NCBI GenBank assembly: GCA_964562375.1
Contig: CAZLSW010000013.1
Location: 1 to 55,495, forward strand
Source: JAJPXC01 sp964562375
GTDB lineage: Bacteria; Bacteroidota; Bacteroidia; Bacteroidales; Muribaculaceae
Length of the DNA: 55,495 nt
Direction of reading: 5' to 3'
Shown here: positions 22,123 to 31,183 of the stretch, in pieces
Layout: every line of letters starts with the position of its first letter
Position numbering within the stretch: position 1 is the stretch's first letter
Program-made: the position numbers and the translations under genes
The notes under the pieces: model-generated
Database searches by the model: none
Told to the model about the DNA's origin: nothing
What the model saw: the letters and a program-made list of their open reading frames with translations, nothing else

Positions 22123-25100
22123 TTAAAGTTTTACCTTCACGCCGTTGATGATGTAGACGCCACGCAGGCCGTGGAGGGCATCGGCGCCGCGTCCCTGGCG
22201 CACGAGGCGCCCGTTGAGGTCATAGACCGTGACACGGTTGTCGGCGTCCATCGGCACGACAGCCACCGAGGTCGACTCGCGGATGTAGTACACGATCATC
22301 ATCGCATAGTTGCCCACGTCGTCCACGCCCTCGTTGAACGTCAGCGCGCCGGCCGGGAGCACCACGGCGTAAGTGCCCTTGGAGTTGATCAGCTCCTCGG
22401 TCACCATCTCCAGCTCAGTCCCCTTGATGTTAGGGTTGATTCCGGTGATGGAGCCCCCGGTTTCGGTCTCGATAAGTTTGAGCGAGAGGTCGTCGGAGGA
22501 GAGTTTCATGTCGGTGAGGATGGGGCTGTTCCAGGTGACGTGGATATCGTAGATATAAGAAACGGCCGACTGGTTCTGCGGGTAAACGCTGTACTGCTTG
22601 AGGGGGTCGACCAGCGAGTTGAACATGCGCGACACGGTGCCCTCGCTCTCCGAGCCGTCGGTCATCTCGGCGTCCTCGAGGGCAAGAGTGAGGTCGCCCC
22701 AGCCACGCAGGCTGAACGGCACGTGCACGTTGATCGCCGTGTAGCCGTCGGCGTCCTTGTCGCCCGTGGTATAGACGGGCACGCAACCGGTGCCCTCGCT
22801 GTTGAAGGTGACGTCGCTGTAGGTGATGTCGTCATAGGGCTTCACCCACATGATCAGGTCGGCGATCTCGTCGAGCGACGAGCCCTCTATTAGTTCGGTG
22901 ACGCCGTCGGTCTTGGTGAACTTGGCCAGGATCTGGTTGACCGGCGAGAAGGTGACGGTGGCGGCGGTGATGTCCACCTCGCAGCGCCAGCGTCCGGCGG
23001 CGAGGTTGAAGCCCGTGGAGGCGTCACGTAGGTTCACGCGGGTGGTGCGGTGCAGGTCCATGGCCGTTCCGGCGGTCACCTCGGGTGCTGTCCCCGTGGC
23101 CACGCTGCCCCAGAGCAGGGTGTTGTTGCCGTCGATTGTGGATGGCGCGAGAGCCACCGAGGCGTCGTTAGGGAGGGTGAACTTGAAGCTGTACACGCCG
23201 TCGCTGTCCCCCTCGCCCGAGCCCAAGACGTTGAGCGAGCCGTCAACCACTTGAATCACGGAAGGTCGCGAGTACAGGCCGGTATAGGCCGAGAATGTGG
23301 CGGTGCCGCGGCCGCGGTCGAGCACCACGTCGCAGTTGCCAGGGGCAAGGTAGCGGCATTGCGCCGAGTTGAGCGCCAAGTAGGTTGTCTGTTTCATGTC
23401 GATGACGGTCGACGCGTCGGCCTCGAGGGCGACGGCCACGTCAGTGGTCGCCACGGCGTCGCTCGCACCGTAGAGCCACGTGCCAGCCGCGCGGTTGTCG
23501 GTGGATCCAGTAGACTGGGTAAAAGCAAGGGGCGAGCCCTCCTCGGCGATGACGCTGTAGCGCATCAGTATGTCGGTGGTGGGCGCTGTGACTGCCAGGA
23601 GCGAGCCGTCAACGGCGTGGAGCGACGTCGGGTCGGGTGTTGTCACCTCCCAAGTCACGGTCATGGTGTTGAGATCGGCCGTGATGTGGTAGGTCTGGGG
23701 ATGCACGGGCTGGAAGCAACGCTTACCAGCGTAGAGGTCGTTGATCGATGCCGCGTACATGGGCAGCTCGGCGTTGAAGCCCGCGGCCACGTTGTCGTCG
23801 GCTCCGCGGTTGGCACCCAATACCCAAGCCCCTGCCGTGGCGTCGGCCTGACGCTCGGCGTCGGTGAAATACAGTTTGGGTGCCGAGGTCGCGCTCGAGC
23901 AGGTGTAGTCGAACTCAAACACGCCGTCCTCGCTCTCTGCCGTCTCTTGGATCGTGAAGGGGTAGGCCACCAAGTTGAGCGTCTCGGGTAGCTCTCGGCC
24001 TGTGGAGAACCTTACCGTCCGGGCGTTGATATCCAGCGTGATGGTGCAATCGGTATACTCCGGCACCACGAAATACCCGGCCTGCGGACCATAGCTCGTC
24101 GAATAGAATTGGAAATAGCTGCCCGGCCAGGTCTTGTACGTCTGGTCCATATCCACATCCACGTCCACGCCCGCATGGTGAGGACCGGCGGCGTAGTTCC
24201 AGCCCTTGGAGGTGTAAGCGGTATTACCGGTTTTTGACTCTGATGAGAAATAAAGTTTCTGGGCATTCTCTGTGGTACTTAACTCAAAAGTAAATACGCC
24301 TGTTTCGCTCTCCGATGTCCCGATAATTTTCTTTTCGTCCGACCATATATACATTGCTGTAGGCACATCCTCGTCGGCGATTGTCCACGTGGAGGTCATG
24401 TTCTTGAGGTCGACCGTGACGTTGTAGGCGTGAGTGACCTCAATCGGGAAGAAACAGCCAATCTCATCGGAGGTTAAAGCCTCCTCCGGATCAATGTCGT
24501 ATAAATCCCAAGTGTCGTTCCAAGGAGTAACTTTGCCACCGTTCTCGTCAGCCCCTAATACCCAGCTGCTCAACTTCACATCATCAGCCTTGGTCTTGTC
24601 CGTAAACATATACCCATAGCAACGATTTGACCCCAAGGCGTAACTTTTCATCGTGAAGTTGTAGATGCCGTTCTCCCCTGTGGCGCTATAATAACCAGTG
24701 GCTGAATTGCCGCGCCTTAGATAGAGCGTCTCGGGGAACACCAAGTAATCGCCCGTGTAATCCAAGAATTGCACCGTCTTGTTATTCAAGTCGATAATCG
24801 CGTCATAGCTCTTATTGAGATTGAAATAACAAGTGCTTTCATTGTAAACTTGCTGATAGGTCACTATCTCCAGCGGGAAGGTTCCACCCTCGGTTACGTC
24901 AATAGAGGCGGGTTTGTAGGTTGGGGAAGATCCGTATATCCAAGTATTGTAAGATGAGGAGGACATCTCTTTTGAGGTCGTGGCATCCGAGAAGAACACT
25001 GTCGCGCCTCGCTTGGCGCGGATGCTCATGCGCAATATTCCGTCCTTGTCATCATCGGTCCCTTGCCCAACGGCCACCAACCGCTTGCTGTTGTAGGCGT

Positions 25101-26385
25101 AAAGGGTTGTGGGCTGTACTTGGGGAGTTTGCCAGGTGACAGTGCGGTTATTCAGGTCCACCACTACCGTATAAGTGGTAGCGCCAAGCAACTTGAATTG
25201 AGCGTTGTAATCTCCATCCAAGATCAGCTCCGGCTCGCAATCGTAAATCGGCATTGTCTCATTGTAATTGGCCGAGCGTCGCGACCCATCCTCCGAAGCT
25301 CCCAAAAGCCAGGTGGCTGTGGTGTTTAGAGTCCACCTGGTAGAGGAAGTGTTGTCATCCGAGAACAATGCATAATATTTAGTGCTATATCCTGAAGAGA
25401 TGCTGGAAAATGTATAAATACCAGGGTTCTCATCATCTTTGGAAGCTGTGTAAGTGTTTTGATATCTGGCTGTTGCATTTGGGTAGCCACTGTGCATATA
25501 AAGTTTTTCGGGGAAAAGTTCCTTGCGGCTATGCAGGGGGTAGACGCTCATAGTGCCCGCGTAGACATCTATCTCGATGTCATAGGCTCCGCGAGGAAGC
25601 ATAAAGTCGCAATCTTTAGTTTGGCAAGTGTTATATGGAGTGGTTCGTTTTAATGTATATGTCTGGCCGCGCTTAACTGCGATATTCTGGGGATGCGCCG
25701 CTGTGCCACTGCCATAGAAATACGCACTTTTGCAGCAGTTCATTCTATTTGTTGAAGTTTTGGCATTACCCACATGGTTGCTTACAAAGAATGGTGTGTC
25801 CTTTGCTACTCTCACCGAGAAGTTTGCTATGCCGTTCACCACATCGGATGTCGCTATTTCGCTGGTGGCGCTTGTCCTGAGGGAAAGTTGTGTGATTTCA
25901 GGATCCTCGGAATCCCACGTGACAGTTTTTGTGTTGAAATCAACGGTAACCGTATAGGTACGAGCGCCGTTAAAGATGGGAACGAAGGTTGACATCTTGT
26001 TGTCGGTGATATAGTCGCGATCCACGGGAACCAATGGGTAGGTCTTGCCAGGCTCAACGTCCACGTTGTCAAAGGCCAACACCGAGCAACTCCCCCATGC
26101 TATAGGGTCGTCAAGCAAGGTATTGTTTTCTATGGGTACAAAATACCATTGAATAGGCTTGACATCCGGGTAACTGCTTGAATAATCATAGGTAACTTCA
26201 AATTGAAAAATTCCCCAGTCGAGTTGGGTGCCGTTTTTGGTGGAACTGTTGTTGACATTTCTCATCCTACATCCCGACGGGATGTAGTTTTCCCAGGTGA
26301 CCGTGGCGGCTGAGGCCGGTAGAAAAGAGTAGATACAAGCTAAACAGAACACAATGAGTGCTTTGACGGTGTTTGTTCGATTCAT
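22123..26385 (-). CDS. Large secreted multidomain surface protein with SusE/F-like repeats
   Basis: 1420 residues. Signal peptide MNRTNTVKALIVFCLACIYS with cleavage after ASA. About seven to eight repeats of roughly 130-160 residues, each closing with a strand pair such as TYTVTVDFNTKTVTW, TYTVVVDLNNRTVTW, AYNVTVDLKNMTSTW or TYHITADLNTMTVTW; similar strands occur in SusE/SusF-like carbohydrate-binding proteins, although there is no lipobox cysteine and no SusC/D neighbour. Interleaved stretches name a recurrent WxLGA (SWVLGADENGG, TWLYGAS) motif. The C-terminal VTVYDLNGRLVRQGRG then GVYIINGVKVKL is a T9SS type A-like tail. The gene stands alone, with its own promoter and terminator. A glycan-binding surface role is inference. 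Confidence 0.75.
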   Translation of the reverse strand: MNRTNTVKALIVFCLACIYSFLPASAATVTWENYIPSGCRMRNVNNSSTKNGTQLDWGIFQFEVTYDYSSSYPDVKPIQWYFVPIENNTLLDDPIAWGSCSVLAFDNVDVEPGKTYPLVPVDRDYITDNKMSTFVPIFNGARTYTVTVDFNTKTVTWDSEDPEITQLSLRTSATSEIATSDVVNGIANFSVRVAKDTPFFVSNHVGNAKTSTNRMNCCKSAYFYGSGTAAHPQNIAVKRGQTYTLKRTTPYNTCQTKDCDFMLPRGAYDIEIDVYAGTMSVYPLHSRKELFPEKLYMHSGYPNATARYQNTYTASKDDENPGIYTFSSISSGYSTKYYALFSDDNTSSTRWTLNTTATWLLGASEDGSRRSANYNETMPIYDCEPELILDGDYNAQFKLLGATTYTVVVDLNNRTVTWQTPQVQPTTLYAYNSKRLVAVGQGTDDDKDGILRMSIRAKRGATVFFSDATTSKEMSSSSYNTWIYGSSPTYKPASIDVTEGGTFPLEIVTYQQVYNESTCYFNLNKSYDAIIDLNNKTVQFLDYTGDYLVFPETLYLRRGNSATGYYSATGENGIYNFTMKSYALGSNRCYGYMFTDKTKADDVKLSSWVLGADENGGKVTPWNDTWDLYDIDPEEALTSDEIGCFFPIEVTHAYNVTVDLKNMTSTWTIADEDVPTAMYIWSDEKKIIGTSESETGVFTFELSTTENAQKLYFSSESKTGNTAYTSKGWNYAAGPHHAGVDVDVDMDQTYKTWPGSYFQFYSTSYGPQAGYFVVPEYTDCTITLDINARTVRFSTGRELPETLNLVAYPFTIQETAESEDGVFEFDYTCSSATSAPKLYFTDAERQADATAGAWVLGANRGADDNVAAGFNAELPMYAASINDLYAGKRCFQPVHPQTYHITADLNTMTVTWEVTTPDPTSLHAVDGSLLAVTAPTTDILMRYSVIAEEGSPLAFTQSTGSTDNRAAGTWLYGASDAVATTDVAVALEADASTVIDMKQTTYLALNSAQCRYLAPGNCDVVLDRGRGTATFSAYTGLYSRPSVIQVVDGSLNVLGSGEGDSDGVYSFKFTLPNDASVALAPSTIDGNNTLLWGSVATGTAPEVTAGTAMDLHRTTRVNLRDASTGFNLAAGRWRCEVDITAATVTFSPVNQILAKFTKTDGVTELIEGSSLDEIADLIMWVKPYDDITYSDVTFNSEGTGCVPVYTTGDKDADGYTAINVHVPFSLRGWGDLTLALEDAEMTDGSESEGTVSRMFNSLVDPLKQYSVYPQNQSAVSYIYDIHVTWNSPILTDMKLSSDDLSLKLIETETGGSITGINPNIKGTELEMVTEELINSKGTYAVVLPAGALTFNEGVDDVGNYAMMIVYYIRESTSVAVVPMDADNRVTVYDLNGRLVRQGRGADALHGLRGVYIINGVKVKL

Positions 26386-26466
26386 AAAACGTTAGTTTAC
26401 AGATGAGAGAGTGTTAAGGTTGATGCCTTTTGGAAACTCTTAAATACTATTACTTGGAAATTCACC

Positions 26467-26475
26467 GCAAAAGTA
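26467..26475 (-). promoter_or_regulatory. Candidate promoter of the 1420-residue protein, with a G7 tract upstream
   Basis: TACTTTTGC (minus strand) is a perfect -7 match, 82 bases upstream of the ATG. Ten bases further upstream lies a run of seven G (26485-26491 on the given strand as C7), placed where the spacer between -33 and -7 would be. Confidence 0.6.
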
Positions 26476-26653
26476 CTAATTTTACCCCCCCAATTACTAA
26501 ATATCGTTAAATAATTTAAACCGCAGTTAATTTAAAGTTTTTGCAAGAACGGCTGCGGCAACCTTAGGGGCGCCTTGGACGGCCGAAAAATTGCTTAGGA
26601 ATCCAGCGTGGAAATTTATTCTCACGCGGATTTTTATCGATAATGAATTCAAC

Positions 26654-26880
26654 TTTCTCAAGTTTGGAAACCACGAATTAACACTAATGAACACCAACAA
26701 ATTAACGGTGTTTCCAATAAATTTTAGAGAGCTAACGCTCTTTAATTAACACGAATTTTGATAGCGAAGCTCATAGAAATTTGTGTACATTATAGAGTGT
26801 ATGCTCTCTGAAATTTACTGATTCCCAAGTTAACTTATTGGTGCTCATTAGTGTTAATTCGTGGTTTCTTACTTGAGAAA
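26654..26880. repeat. 227-bp palindromic element with 52-bp arms
   Basis: Left arm 26654-26706 and right arm 26829-26880 are inverted copies with only a few differences (both contain CCACGAATTAACACTAATGA). The interior has a second, weaker symmetry around AGAGAGCTAACGCTCT and AGAGAGCATACACTCT. It has no coding capacity and resembles a MITE or a giant intergenic hairpin. No clear target duplication was found. Confidence 0.8.
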
Positions 26881-27060
26881 GCCGCAACGCGGCGAGGGTG
26901 GCAATAACCCCGCACGACCGAGCACCGCGAGGGAGTGCGGGGGTAGAGAGGCAAAAACTCTCCCCTCCCAGTTACAGCCCCAACGGGCCGGTTTGGCGGT
27001 AACAAGATTGAGGGGGTAGGTGAGAAACTATTTTCTGCCAAAATTCCCGTTTTTCCCAAA
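26881..27060. other. GC-rich spacer upstream of ruvB
   Basis: Holds short direct repeats (GCCGCAACGCGGCG, CGAGCACCGCGAGG) but no gene or terminator that I can support. Confidence 0.4.
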
Positions 27061-27067
27061 TTATCGC

Positions 27068-27076
27068 TAATTTTGC
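27068..27076 (+). promoter_or_regulatory. Candidate -7 box of ruvB, almost at the start codon
   Basis: TAATTTTGC is a perfect match. The ruvB ATG begins seven bases after it, so a transcript starting at the usual distance would have nearly no leader. Confidence 0.6.
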
Positions 27077-27083
27077 AAAACCA

Positions 27084-28109
27084 ATGGCAGACAACTTTGA
27101 CATAAGGGCCCAGCAAGCGGCGGCCGACGATCGCGACATCGAGCGAGCGTTGAGACCGTCGCAATTCGACTCGTTTAGCGGACAGGACAAAATCGTCGAA
27201 AACCTCAAGATTTTCGTCCAAGCCGCCAAACTGCGAGGCGAAGCCCTCGACCACACCCTCCTCCACGGACCTCCCGGCCTGGGCAAAACTACCCTCTCGG
27301 CTATCATCGCCAACGAGCTCGGCGTGGGTTTCAAAGTCACCTCCGGCCCCGTGCTCGACAAGCCCGGCGACCTCGCCGGCATACTCACATCCCTTGAGGA
27401 AAACGACGTATTGTTCATCGATGAAATCCATCGCCTAAGCCCCGTGGTGGAGGAATACCTCTATTCGGCCATGGAGGACTATCGTATTGATATAATGATA
27501 GATAAAGGCCCCGGGGCACGGTCGGTGCAGCTTTCTCTGTCGCCCTTCACCCTCATTGGCGCCACCACCCGCAGCGGCCTGTTGACATCGCCTCTGCGAG
27601 CACGTTTCGGCATCAACTTCCACCTCGAGTACTACGACCACCAGGTGCTCGAGCGCATCATCCTGCGCTCGGCATCGCTGCTGGGCGTGAAATGCACCGG
27701 GGAGGCCGCCCATGAGATAGCAATGCGGTCGCGTGGCACGCCCCGTATCGCCAACTCGCTGTTGCGACGCGTGCGCGACTTCGCCCAGGTGAAAGGTTCT
27801 GGCGCGATCGACCCTGAGATCGCTCGCTTCGCCCTCGAAGCCCTCAACATCGACCGCTACGGCCTCGACGAGATCGACAACAAGATTTTGACCACGATAA
27901 TCACCAAGTTCAAGGGCGGTCCCGTGGGGCTTTCTACCATCGCCACAGCGTTGGGCGAGGACCCGGGAACGATTGAGGAGGTCTACGAGCCGTTCCTAAT
28001 CAAGGAGGGTTTCATCAAGCGCACTCCTCGCGGCCGAGAGGTAACCGACCTGGCCTACTCCCACTTGGGCCACGCCCTCAATGAAGGCCTTGGAGGGCTT
28101 TTTGAATGA
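27084..28109 (+). CDS. ruvB: Holliday junction branch migration ATPase RuvB
   Basis: Motor of the RuvAB complex that moves Holliday junctions during recombination repair. 341 residues, standard length. N-terminal RPSQFDSFSGQDKIVENLKI, Walker A GPPGLGKTTL, Walker B VLFIDEIHRL, sensor 1 LIGATTRSGLL, arginine finger SPLRARFGI, and the winged-helix end YEPFLIKEGFIKRTPRGR are all present. First gene of a plus-strand run; the flippase starts 58 bases later across a spacer with ATTTCCG repeats. Confidence 0.98.
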   Translation: MADNFDIRAQQAAADDRDIERALRPSQFDSFSGQDKIVENLKIFVQAAKLRGEALDHTLLHGPPGLGKTTLSAIIANELGVGFKVTSGPVLDKPGDLAGILTSLEENDVLFIDEIHRLSPVVEEYLYSAMEDYRIDIMIDKGPGARSVQLSLSPFTLIGATTRSGLLTSPLRARFGINFHLEYYDHQVLERIILRSASLLGVKCTGEAAHEIAMRSRGTPRIANSLLRRVRDFAQVKGSGAIDPEIARFALEALNIDRYGLDEIDNKILTTIITKFKGGPVGLSTIATALGEDPGTIEEVYEPFLIKEGFIKRTPRGREVTDLAYSHLGHALNEGLGGLFE

Positions 28110-28165
28110 TAAATCGAAATTTCCGAAATTTCCGGGATTCCCGAGATTTCCGAGTTAATAAAAAA
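28110..28165. repeat. Short ATTTCCG tandem repeats
   Basis: Spacer between ruvB and the flippase reads as four to five imperfect copies of (A)ATTTCCG(A/G). Possibly slippage-derived; no hairpin is evident. Confidence 0.45.
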
Positions 28166-28167
28166 GG

Positions 28168-29664
28168 ATGGCGTCAGTTAAATCATTAGCCAAGGACACA
28201 GCCATTTACGGCATGAGCAGCATCGTTGGGCGTTTCCTCAACTGGTGCCTGGTGCCTATCTACACCAACGTCTTCGCCGCCGCCGAATATGGCATCGTCA
28301 CGCTAATCTACTCCATCGTCGCTCTCGCCCTGATTATCCTCACCTACGGCATGGAGACTGGCTTCTTCCGATTCGCCAACCACGAGCGCTGGCGCGATCC
28401 CATGCAGGTCTACTCCACCACGCTTGTATCCATCGGCATTAGCTCCACAATATTTATAATAGCCGCGTGCATCCTCTCCCCCGAGTTGGCCCGCTGGATG
28501 GAGTGCGGGGCTCATCCCTCGTTCGTCTGGATGATGGCAATCGCCGTGGGTGTCGACGCCTACACCTCCATCCCGTTCGCCTACCTCCGCTACAAAAAGC
28601 GCCCGTTGAGATTCGCCGCGTTGCGACTGATCGGAATCGGCCTCAACATCGGCTTGAACCTCTTCTTCATCCTCTTGTGCCCGTGGCTTTGGAAGGTGGC
28701 TCCAGCTTGGATTGGATGGTTCTACAACCCCACATTCGGGATCGGTTATATCTTTTTGGCCAACTTAATCAGCTCATTAACAACGCTTTTGCTGCTTTAT
28801 CCCGAGATTGTGGTGGCCAAGTTGACCTTCTGCTACAAGCTATGGAAGGAGATGATAGTGTACTCGTATCCCCTTCTGATTCTGGGCATTGCGGGTATCA
28901 TGAACCAGACAATCGACAAGATTCTCTATCCGCTGCTTGTCCCCGACAAGGTGGAGGCGATGACGGGCCTGGGTATCTACGGCGCCAACTACAAAATCGC
29001 CATCGTAATGGTGATGTTCATCCAGGCTTTCCGCTTTGCCTATGAGCCATTTATCTTCGCCCAAAACAAGGAAGCAGGCTCGGGCGACAAGAACCAAGCC
29101 TATCGCGACGCGATGAAATATTTCGTGATTTTCGCGCTGCTTATTTTCCTCGGCGTGATGTACTATCTGCCTGTGTTGAAGTACTTTATCTCGCCGCATT
29201 ACTTCTCAGGCTTGAAGGTAGTGCCCATTATCATGATCGCCGAGCTATGCTTTGGCGTGTTCTTCAACCTGTCGCTGTGGTACAAGTTGACCGACAAAAC
29301 CATCTGGGGCATGTGGTTCTCGCTTATGGGCCTGGGAGTGACGTTGTTACTGAATATCCTGTTCGTGCCCACCTTTGGCTACATCGCCTGCGCGTGGGCT
29401 GCCCTTGGCTGCTACGGTACCATGATGATTGTCAGCTACTTCGTGGGCAAAGCCAAGCACCCGATCGGCTACGACGTGAAGCGCATCGGCTTCTACTCGC
29501 TTGTGGCCGCGGTGCTCTACGTCGTGGGTATCTACGCGATCGCCACCCCATACGCGAGTCTCAACCTCGCCCTCCGCACGATTCTACTAATATCCTATAT
29601 ATTGCTGGTTTTCAAGGTTGAACGTCTCAATTTGCGTTCACTTGTGCCACACCGTCACCACTAA
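28168..29664 (+). CDS. Oligosaccharide flippase / polysaccharide biosynthesis protein (MATE-like, Wzx type)
   Basis: 498-residue inner-membrane protein with about 12-14 hydrophobic helices. The N terminus MASVKSLAKDTAIYGMSSIV with GRFLNWCLVPIYTNVFAAAEYG is the common signature of the polysaccharide-exporter branch of the MATE superfamily in Bacteroidetes; the charged pattern in FFRFANHERWRDPMQVY also fits. It likely flips lipid-linked glycans to the periplasm. Followed 13 bases later by the DUF389 gene and then by a glycosyltransferase, so a role in surface glycan assembly is inferred; the substrate is unknown. Confidence 0.88.
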   Translation: MASVKSLAKDTAIYGMSSIVGRFLNWCLVPIYTNVFAAAEYGIVTLIYSIVALALIILTYGMETGFFRFANHERWRDPMQVYSTTLVSIGISSTIFIIAACILSPELARWMECGAHPSFVWMMAIAVGVDAYTSIPFAYLRYKKRPLRFAALRLIGIGLNIGLNLFFILLCPWLWKVAPAWIGWFYNPTFGIGYIFLANLISSLTTLLLLYPEIVVAKLTFCYKLWKEMIVYSYPLLILGIAGIMNQTIDKILYPLLVPDKVEAMTGLGIYGANYKIAIVMVMFIQAFRFAYEPFIFAQNKEAGSGDKNQAYRDAMKYFVIFALLIFLGVMYYLPVLKYFISPHYFSGLKVVPIIMIAELCFGVFFNLSLWYKLTDKTIWGMWFSLMGLGVTLLLNILFVPTFGYIACAWAALGCYGTMMIVSYFVGKAKHPIGYDVKRIGFYSLVAAVLYVVGIYAIATPYASLNLALRTILLISYILLVFKVERLNLRSLVPHRHH

Positions 29665-29677
29665 CTCTCTACCACCT

Positions 29678-31162
29678 ATGCCTAACGACCCCGATTATAA
29701 GATGCATAACGATACTGAGGAAGCCACCCCTGGCACCGCTGCGGGAAGCGATGCGTCCCAGAGCTCTCAAGCCAAGGACGTGCGCTCGGCTGGCGCCCTG
29801 TTTGTCAAGTCGCTGAAAAGCTACTTCGCCATCAACTCGTTCCTTGTGCCTCAAGCCGATGCCGAGAGCGACATCCGCGAGGGCGTGTCATTCCGTGGCC
29901 CTAACATGCTCATCCTCATCTTCGCCATCTTCATCGCCTCGCTCGGCTTGAACACCAACTCCACGGCGGTCATCATCGGCGCCATGTTGATCTCGCCGCT
30001 CATGGGACCTATCATCGGTATGGGTTTGGGCGTGGGAATCAACGACTTCGAGTTGATCAAGCGCTCGGGGCGCAACCTGCTGATGGCCGCCGGATTCTCG
30101 GTGTTGACATCCACGATCTACTTCCTCATCTCGCCGGTCAACGAGAGCCACTCCGAATTGTTAGCGCGCACATCCCCAACGATTTACGATGTGTTTATCG
30201 CCTTCTTTGGCGGCGCGGCCGGCATCATCGCCGTCGGGTCGCGTTCCAAGGGCAACGTCCTCCCCGGTGTAGCTATCGCAACGGCCCTGATGCCGCCCCT
30301 CTGCACCGCTGGTTATGGCCTGGCAACCTGGCAGTTACATTATTTCTTGGGGGCAACTTACCTGTTTATCATCAACTCCATCTACATTGGATTCGCTACC
30401 GTGCTGGGAATCAAGATGATGCGCTACAAGCACAAGCAATTCATCAACGTGGAGCGGGCTCGCAAGGTGCGACGGATGGTAACAATATTGGTTGTAATCA
30501 CCGCAATCCCAGCGGTTTACCTCACCTATGAGATGCTACGAAGCAACTCGTTCAAAATGAAGGCGATGCAATTTGTGGAACAACAATTTGACTTCCCCTC
30601 CACAAAGGTGCTAAGTTACTCAGCCACAATGAATAAGGGACATCGAGATATCACCGTCACCCTCATCGGTAAAATTCTCCCGCAGGACTCCCTGCAGCTG
30701 GCCATGCAGTCGAAATTGGAGGGCGCCGGCCTCTCGGGCACCTCGCTTACCATCATCCAAGGCGCCCAACCCAGCGCCAGCGCTGGAGCGGATGCCACCT
30801 CCACGCTAACTGGCTCAGCCAAGGATATTTACGAGGTAGCTCAAGCAACGATCGACCGCCAGATTGGAACAATCGACTCCCTGCGATTCGAGCTTTACGA
30901 GCGTGCCCGGGCCGATTCGATCGGCGCCACAATCGCCCCCGAGCTAAAGGTGTTATTCCCTCAGGTTGAGGACATTGCGATAGTTCAACCGCAATTCACA
31001 GCCGTGAAGAACGACCATCACGAGGATGTCAACGTGGCCCTCGTGCGTTACTCCACCGCGATGACCGAGGCCCAGCGCGAGAAGCTACGCGAGTACCTCC
31101 AAGCCCGCTTGCGCCTGCGCCATGTCCATATCGTTGATATTACCCGTCAAATCAAGTTATAA
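29678..31162 (+). CDS. DUF389 family (TIGR00341) membrane protein
   Basis: 494 residues from MPNDPDYKMHNDTEEATPGT; the upstream ATG at 29618 overlaps the flippase. The membrane part has the family motifs SFRGPNMLILIFAIFIASLG, AVIIGAMLISPLMGPIIGMG and NVLPGVAIATALMPPLCTAG, with about six transmembrane helices. The C-terminal 200 residues form a soluble domain (HRDITVTLIGKILPQDSLQL ...) ending in RQIKL. The family function is not established. It lies between the flippase and a glycosyltransferase with very short gaps (13 and 21 bases). Confidence 0.9.
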   Translation: MPNDPDYKMHNDTEEATPGTAAGSDASQSSQAKDVRSAGALFVKSLKSYFAINSFLVPQADAESDIREGVSFRGPNMLILIFAIFIASLGLNTNSTAVIIGAMLISPLMGPIIGMGLGVGINDFELIKRSGRNLLMAAGFSVLTSTIYFLISPVNESHSELLARTSPTIYDVFIAFFGGAAGIIAVGSRSKGNVLPGVAIATALMPPLCTAGYGLATWQLHYFLGATYLFIINSIYIGFATVLGIKMMRYKHKQFINVERARKVRRMVTILVVITAIPAVYLTYEMLRSNSFKMKAMQFVEQQFDFPSTKVLSYSATMNKGHRDITVTLIGKILPQDSLQLAMQSKLEGAGLSGTSLTIIQGAQPSASAGADATSTLTGSAKDIYEVAQATIDRQIGTIDSLRFELYERARADSIGATIAPELKVLFPQVEDIAIVQPQFTAVKNDHHEDVNVALVRYSTAMTEAQREKLREYLQARLRLRHVHIVDITRQIKL

Positions 31163-31183
31163 CGTCCTTTCTTTCAATTATTT

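Noticed and set aside
22123..26385. Classical SusE/SusF lipoprotein of a polysaccharide utilisation locus
   Set aside because: No lipobox cysteine after the signal peptide, far longer than SusE/F, and no SusC/SusD genes alongside; only the repeat style is similar.
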